DNA from: Zygnema cylindricum
Taxonomy: Eukaryota > Streptophyta > Zygnematophyceae > Zygnematales > Zygnemataceae
Direction: 5' to 3'
Assembly: GCA_037447655.1 (NCBI GenBank)
Contig: JBBHKE010001112.1
Coordinates: 1 to 64,000, forward strand
Length of the DNA: 64,000 bases
Below are positions 57,721-64,000 of the stretch, in pieces. The first letter of the stretch is position 1, and each line of letters starts with the position of its first letter. The notes beneath the pieces were generated by a model. That model was not told where the DNA came from and made no database searches. It saw only the letters and a program-made list of their open reading frames with translations. The position numbers and the translations under genes are program-made.

Positions 57721-58098
57721 ATAAAATATAAGGTGGCAAAGATGCCAAGTTTATACAAACTCTCAAAGGGAGAGAGGTTACTACTTACTGAATTCTCCAA
57801 GTCCTAAACCCCTCTCACATTCCTTATCTAATGACGTAGGAACCAATCAGATGACTGTAGGGTACAGAAAGGTACTACGGCCGATGTTCTTTCTGTACGA
57901 CATGTGTACGGCTGGGCCATTGAGTGGACGCGTTTCCACTTTTAACTCGTCCTTATGTTCCCCGGAATTACCGCGACCAAATGTTTCCCCTCCATGTGGC
58001 GCCACGTCATGCCACGTCCACAAACGCCAAAATGACCATTCCGCGATCTTGGCAGTGATATACGCCTTCGGATTAAATATGACATTAATGTTGTCCAT
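57721..58098 (-). mobile_element. Copia LTR/leader fragment
   Basis: Matches 3075-3450: GGTGGCAAAGATGCCAA..., CAATCAGATGACTGTAGGGT, GGTACAGAAAGGTAC inverted repeats and the CGCCACGTCATGCCACGTCC stretch. Neither the TGTTGAAATT terminus nor gag is present, so only an inner part remains. Confidence 0.65.
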
Positions 58099-59155
58099 AG
58101 CCTATTTCAGCCATGGATTACTCACGGAAACACCCACAGACTACCTCAAAAACAGTTGTGTTCTAGACAGCACAGATAACTCTAAATTTAACAGAATCAC
58201 CTCAAACTGCACCAATATACAGTATACCATAAACACTATAATCTCCCAAAGTTACAGCCAAATCCACCAAGGCATCTAGAAGATATAAGCTCCAGAGTTT
58301 CACAAAAATAGTTGGCAGCTTCACAATCTAACCACTTAGACTGCTCACAGAATCTTACAGAGATACTGGAATTCATTGAAACATCACAAACATATATATT
58401 CTATATCATAGAATAACTCCACAAAGTTTCACATGAAAGCACCAAATAGAGTGATCACACCAACAGGTCAAAGATGCAAAAAATAGTGTGCCATTGCTTT
58501 GAGAAACTTGACTGCGAAATCACAATAATCTAAGTCCTACAAGTTATACTCAGAGATTTCACTACGGTATGTACGGAAGCATACAAGCCGTACATTATCT
58601 ACCACCTACCTAAATTACTACGAGTATACCCGAATAATTCGATGTATGTCAAAATGAATTAATCTATACTAATAAACTAATTAACAAAAGGACAAACCAC
58701 TGTTCAACCAAATATTTACTCTGACATCTCCGACAAGTCAACTTGCTCAGTCACTTGTGATCTTCGTATGAATCTCGTCCACCGACTTGACTCATATCAA
58801 CAACAGCTGCGTTGTCAGCTTCGTCGCAGCTGCGTTGTCACATACCTGGGCATATCCAAAAATAACCGCAACTTCGTAGCAACTACGTTGTCTTATTTAA
58901 AGTACATTTATCTCAAATAGACGCGCCGTACCGGCGGCGCATATTTCAACGTTTCGTACATTTCAAATCGGATCGCTTCGCGATCCGCCGTCCATTTCTT
59001 ACTACGTAGTCACGCCACTCAATAACTCCCTTACTTCACTTTAGTTTTATCCGGCTGCCCCAATCCGTGAATCCAGTCAAACCTCCACGTTAATAATATA
59101 TGCACGAAACGTCTCAAGCGTACAAAAATTCGCGTACGCATGAAACTAAGTTTTC
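58099..59155. other. No gene seen
   Basis: AC-rich sequence with short imperfect repeats (TCGCAGCTGCGTTGTCA near 58800-58880). No coding signal recognised. Confidence 0.35.
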
Positions 59156-60819
59156 AAAAACAACAGTTAACGAGCGTTTTTTTGTCGGTGGTAATAAGAA
59201 CCTCATTTACCTCATCGCTCTCACTAAAAAAATTGTGGAAACCGTCATTACTTTGCAATGTTTTTCGTTTTTTTGTGATACGTTGAGGACTACCGAAATC
59301 AATGTCATCACCAAGGTCGTTTGCGAGTTCTCAAAGTTTGACCCTTCCGCTTTCAATTTCGGTTTTCGATACCCCAATTATTTCAAGATTTTGTTTTTGT
59401 TGGGGATCTAAGAGAGCCGCGACAATATGATACTCATGAAGGCCCCACTTCGGTAATGCAAATTTCACAAAAAGTTGTTTCAATTTTTGCAAATTTATAG
59501 AAATGGCGGGGCATTCTTTTTCACCGTCATTGTAAAATGTTTTTCTTATCTTACAATGGTTACGGAGAGACGATAGTTCAAACAAAACCAAATGTAAAGT
59601 TGGTTTTTTGAATTTTTCCAATTTTAGGGTCGCTTCTTGGAACCTTTCCAAAAATTGTATAAGTTCGGTAAGGTGAGTCTTATCGATACAAGCAAAAAAT
59701 ATCAATTTGTTTTTTGCTTGAGCGATTGGTCCTATCTCATTAAATGTATCGTAAATACTCTTAAGCATTCGGAGCAAAGAATTCCACCGCGTTGCGTTTT
59801 CTTGTTTTAATGTGTTTTTCAAAAGATTTTGTAAATTACTCTGTTTGAAAAACATGACCAATGATTTACATGCGTCAATTAGATAAAAAAAATTAGGAAC
59901 TTCCACATCGTATTTGCCTTTTTTGGAAGTTCCGCTCTTATTCAAGATCGTTGTCACAATTGTTGCAATTTTATGGTCCGCGCAAGGTATCCAAGTAAAC
60001 ATACTCGGTAGATCTTCAGTCGCACACATGTTATAGCCACTATCAGTCTCGACAACGCAACGATGAAAATTGGACATTTGAAAATTGGTCAAACAATTTC
60101 TGAAAGCCGTTAAAACATTTTCCGCAGTGTGTTTTTCCTCCGGAAAAAGATCGACTTGAAGCGTCTGTGCATGAAGTTTAAATTCTTTATCAATAAAATG
60201 AGCGGCTATTGACATAAATGAGAATCTTTTTATTGTCTCGGTCTAGAGATCGGTCGTGAATGCGACAAAAATATTGTTATCAATATTTTCTCTAAGTTTT
60301 GGTATGATCAAACTACGAATATCTTTCGTAGAAGATATAATATAGTTTTTTACACTATTGATGGACAGGAGTAGCTGGTCAATGTCAACACTTGTGTTGG
60401 ACGAAACACCAACATTAAACAATTCTTGACAAAATGCTTGAAAACCTAAGGAAAAAACAAAAAAAACAATAAGAAAATATCATACAATTACTAACCATAA
60501 TGAATAAAGAAGGTTTCTACCGAAATGATTATTTTTTTATGGAAAGACAAATAAAAAACAATATCATGACAAACTAAGCTCAAATTTATAAATTTTTGAA
60601 CAAAACAAATTATAATGACGATTACAATGAAGCCATGTTAAATAGAATTAAAACTAAATCATACCTCAACCGTCGACTATCGAAAATGGTGGAAAGTCCT
60701 CACAACACATCAACGCCACCATTTTCGCAATTTTTTTTTCAGTCACTCGTTTTCGCCTCTGTTTTTGAAAGAAACTTACAAAGAAGTCCTCTTGTATTAT
60801 CCATGCCGAATCTAAACAT
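59156..60819 (-). pseudogene. hAT transposase relic with one intron and two stop codons
   Basis: Exon 1 (60819-60671) reads MFRFGMDNTRGLLCKFLSKQ...KKIAKMVALMCCEDFPPFSI. Splicing GACG/GTTGAG to CCTTAG/GTTTTC at 60445 restores VDGFQAFCQELFNVGVS, a typical hAT junction. Exon 2 continues IDQLLLSINSVKNYIISSTK, TTDL-stop (TAG at 60243-60245 where the family has TTDLW), MSIAAHFIDKEFKLHAQTLQ, CADHKIATIVTTIL, ENATRWNSLLRMLKSI and DPQQKQNL. A second stop (TGA near 59332) follows RVKL, then ELANDLGDDIDFGSPQRITK continues in frame. The C-terminal dimerisation (hATC) block is missing. No TIRs were recognised. The frame is otherwise open. Confidence 0.85.
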
Positions 60820-61373
60820 GTGTGAGTATTGATTGTTTAAGTACTGTTTGCTGACATGTATTGATAAACTATGAAACATGTATTACAAGCCACAAAACCT
60901 GCCCCCTTTACCATGTTTTTGTTTACTGTTCTAACTTCATAGACATACTCAAATTTTTTCCAACAATTTGAAGTTGCCTTGCTTTTTTTCACTAGGTAAT
61001 ACTAAGCAATTTCACCATTTTTTGATTTTCGAAGTTCGTTTTGGATTGTAGCTTTAAGGGAAACGAGGATGTTTTTCTCCATTTTAGTGTATGACTAAGT
61101 TTTGTTTGAATTGTGGTCGAGTTTCTCTAACTTAAATAGCAATTTAATTTATCGATTTATTGTTTAACACATATGAGCACGCCAATAATTAAGACTAGTC
61201 GTGGGAAATTGACGTAATAGTTTGATTTTCACTAGTTTATTAACCAATTATTACTACATGCCGCATGACATTGACATAATAATATGATATATTTGTGGAA
61301 ACACAGTATAAAATGCATAATTAGCACTTTTGCAATAATGTACGACGTATGAATAAGCCAATAATTACGATTT
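60820..61373. other. No gene seen
   Basis: AT-rich 5' flank of the hAT relic; no inverted repeat to the other flank was found by eye. Confidence 0.35.
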
Positions 61374-61625
61374 GTCGCATTGCCTAAGATTTGCGAAATG
61401 AATAGTGTACTATTATGTCAGATTTGCGACACTTTGTCGCGTTGCCTAAGATTTGCGAAATGAATATTGTACTATCGTATGAGATTTGCGACACTTTGTC
61501 GCGTTCCCTAAGATTTTTGAAATGAATAGTGTACTACTGTGTCAGATTTACAACGCGCTGTCGCGTTCCTTTGATATGCGAAATGAATAGCTTACTACTG
61601 TATTGTGTCAAATTTGCGACGCTAA
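61374..61625. repeat. Four tandem 62-bp units
   Basis: GTCGC(A/G)TT-C-CTAAGATTTGCG starts near 61374, 61436, 61498 and 61560. Units share GAAATGAATAGTGTACTA and GTCAGATTTGCGAC and diverge by about 10-20%. The downstream end (AATCATGATGTCACGAACTT) matches the end of the 56440-56575 relic, so this is a dispersed family with local amplification. Confidence 0.85.
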
Positions 61626-63200
61626 TCATGATGTCACGAACTTCAAGGATGCCAAAGAGTACAAAGAACAAATTTTTTGGATTATAAGGACAATACAAAA
61701 TTTTCATTTTTTTTTGGTTGACCGACCGTAACCGACCGTTTTTTTTTTCCTGGTGAATCAACCGACCTTATCCGTCCGACCCCCAAAATTTGGCAACAGA
61801 ATCCGTTCCGGATCCGGCGCGGTCGGTCGGTGAACGATCGATCACGGTTTTGGTTGATTGTTTACGACCTCTGCCTAGGATACGCTTATCGACACCTATC
61901 AAGCTCATGTGCTTTTCACGCATAACTTTATATCACCAAGGATTTCTAGGCCTTTTTTACCCTGTACGGTCTTCAGAGTACGGAGGAGTGAGTGCACCAA
62001 GCCGGACGAAATCCTTGTATTTCCTAAACTGAGCGGAACACACTTTATTTGGCACCTAACGGAGGCCAGACAACAAAGTTCTACTGTCTTAAAGATTGCA
62101 ATTCTGTTACATGGGACCGATTTCAAACAGCCCCCGTGGGGGGGTAGATTGTGGATTGCCACGTAACTTTCCGGATTTGCATTTAGATTATGCTAGTAGC
62201 CGTTAGTAGCAATTTATTTTAGTTTCAGTTGACTTTTGGTCCATTAATTAAGTTAGGTCAAAGTCAGGCAAGTTAGTGTCTTTTTCAGGACTTTGTCTTA
62301 TAATAGTGGACCAAATAGTTACTTCTGGCCGCGGATCTAGATGCAGTCCGGAGCATAACTTTTTGCCCCAACTGTAGTACGGATTATTTTTTCTAATGTT
62401 AGTTCCATTACATTTGCTTGCCGCTCATTGGTTAATAGCGTAGCTTTGACTTTTGGACCTGCAATTTGAAAAACTTCGATGTATAAGGCACTTGGGGTCG
62501 AAGGAGACAGGTTGCTTTTTCACTACTGTCTCCTGTGAAAACCTTCAAAAATTCAAACAAACCTTCTTTTGGAGAATATTTGTGTTGTTTCAACTCTATT
62601 GCCATCTTGGTTTTGGATCTGACTTTTGTGGAAATCAAAGTCCGGGCGGGTAGTTGGCATTATCTTCTTTTTGGGTGATTTTGGAATTTTTTTGCTGTTT
62701 GGAACTAAGAAGAGTCTGGTCGGTTTTGAGCTGCGGACACCGAAGGTTGCTGGAGTACCATACCTTTTGACGATACTATCCGAAGAGGGGTCACCTTTTT
62801 CTAATTGTCATCGTTGATTGCTGGGGTATGTTAAGCTTGCTTCGCTACATTTCACCTTTTCTATATTTTTTTCTCTTTTCTGGGGCAAGGTGATATTGTT
62901 AAATCTGGAAAGCCAATCATATTTATTTATATATATCTATGTGGTAGTGCATTTGTGTCTTCGTCTAAAGTTCTCTTTACTTTGGAGTGACCACTCCGGA
63001 GTATATTAAAACCCCCAGGATCACGATAGTGGGTTTTGAAGGAACACGTGCGATAGACTTCTCGTAGACAGAGCGTAGTACTGAAAAAACCCCCTGTCTG
63101 CTTAGATTAGAGGGGATAGGAGCTTCAAATAAGGATGCTCTCTTTTTGGAAGTGAGCTTTAGTGACATTCAGTTTTCTTTCTCTCGTAACCTCTATCATC
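61626..63200. other. No gene seen; possible LTR-like flank of the gag relic
   Basis: Mixed composition, short ORFs only. 62160-63170 may be the 5' LTR/leader of the retroelement whose gag-like region follows, but no terminus or duplicate was identified. Confidence 0.25.
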
Positions 63201-64000
63201 ATGGCGGGAGGAGGGACTCCAGATAACGGATCTCGAGAGCAGTGTCGGCAGGAGTAGCTTGTACAGAAGGGACAGTCTCAAAGGTCCAAGGAGTCTGACC
63301 CATGGAGATTGTCTTTTTTTATCTGGCTACCGAACCGGTTGGTGCTTCTTCTCCTCCTCCTCGTCCGCGTCTTACTCCCGAACATAACCCTTAGTTGTCG
63401 GAGGCCACTAGGGTCTATGCTGAGGAAAGGAAAGAAGCCTGGGCTGAGGCCCAGGAAAGGAACCGAGTGTCTCCCACGGCTCGGCCAAAGCATCAAGCAC
63501 AAGGGGAGCCCCATTTCGGTCCTTTTCCAAAGGTCAGGCTTCACACCATATCCAAAATTCCCCTGGCCTAGTTCTAGATAGGCCCCGCGGTTTTGACGGA
63601 TCCACGTCGCCCAGGTCGAAAGAAACTCCTTGCCCTTCACGACCTCCATGAGCTCAAGGTGAAGAAGGAGTTGGTACAAAGAGTGCCTCAGACAGATCGA
63701 GTCAAAGTGTAAAACCCATGGGAGGGGTGGTGGAGATTTTGAGCACTTCTTCGGAGAGCAGCTCTTCACACTCGGTGCAGGACCGGTCACGAAGAGCTCC
63801 CTATTCTCGCCCTCCCCAATTTTCCTCTCACAAAACCGCAGCCAGCAGACCCTCCCAAATGCGTACCTCTTTGTGGCCTCTTGGAGGAGAAGGGGGTATT
63901 GAGAGGGAAGCACGAGATCCATTGAGGGGAAAGAGGTTTGACCACCGTGACAGCAAGGGGAGGTTTGCACCTCTTCCGAAGGAGGAGACGTCCCCAACTC
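63201..64000 (+). pseudogene. Gag-like relic of another LTR retroelement, runs off window
   Basis: Plus strand from ATG 63201 reads MAGGGTPDNGSREQCRQE then a stop. A second frame gives LSEATRVYAEERKEAWAEAQ and ELKVKKELVQRVPQTDRVKV. A third, open from 63718 to the window end, gives MGGVVEILSTSSESSSSHSV, RRAPYSRPPQFSSHKTAAS and PLRGKRFDHRDSKGRFAPLP. Charged, helical N-terminal sequence followed by a Ser/Arg-rich basic tail is gag-like, and the sequence does not match the copia gag elsewhere. The minus-strand 239-codon ORF over the same bases looks like a shadow. No zinc knuckle or pol is reached, so the class is undetermined. Confidence 0.35.

Noticed and set aside
63278-63997. 239-codon minus-strand ORF at the right edge
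   Set aside because: The plus strand reads as gag-like sequence in successive frames; the minus frame lacks recognisable motifs.

Overview
The window looks like nuclear DNA of a land plant. It holds spliced genes with GT-AG introns, long pyrimidine-rich introns, plant Ty1/copia debris, PIF/Harbinger, hAT and MITE elements, and three plant-type protein families. No species can be named from the sequence alone. About four fifths is repeats, relics or sequence with no visible gene. There is no rRNA, CRISPR array, operon or other prokaryotic feature.

Layout. 1-3873: a minus-strand copia relic with its 5' LTR, interrupted by a second LTR piece. 3875-9240: decayed unknown coding sequence and AT-rich dispersed repeats. 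9242-12539: a broken two-part ORF, tentatively transposase-related, flanking an intact 446-codon orphan ORF. 12889-20613: three copia fragments, two minus and one plus, one joined head-on at 18430. 20695-28744: an 8.05-kb PIF/Harbinger element with 3-bp target duplications, a Myb-like ORF, a broken DDE nuclease and two tandem-repeat blocks. 29451-33172: two related Harbinger-type MITEs around a copia LTR fragment, then another MITE. 34424-35389: a single-exon Qa-SNARE-like ORF. 36470-39340: long pentamer and hexamer simple repeats. 40996-48522: two minus-strand paralogues of a ferredoxin-like mitochondrial protein (C1-FDX type). 49900-53613: a four-exon RLPH2-type phosphatase. 54300-64000: relics, including an hAT transposase with an intron and two stops, MITEs, LTR pieces and a gag-like 5' region.

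The most unusual signal is in the host genes. The downstream ferredoxin-like gene has five decayed copies of the 5' edge of exon 2 in its intron. It also has one copy of the 3' edge of exon 1 beside the donor, and three copies of the 3' edge of exon 2 beyond the stop codon. The phosphatase has two decayed copies of the 5' edge of exon 3 in the preceding intron. Each copy is only about 20-60 bp of exon plus simple-sequence spacer. It looks as though duplication in low-complexity spacer repeatedly captured exon edges, lengthening introns and scattering decoy splice sites and stop regions.

A second recurrent pattern is in the copia LTRs. Six copies carry a tRNA-like stretch with a B-box-like motif, always antisense to the LTR. 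This recalls LTR families that have taken up RNA polymerase III promoters.
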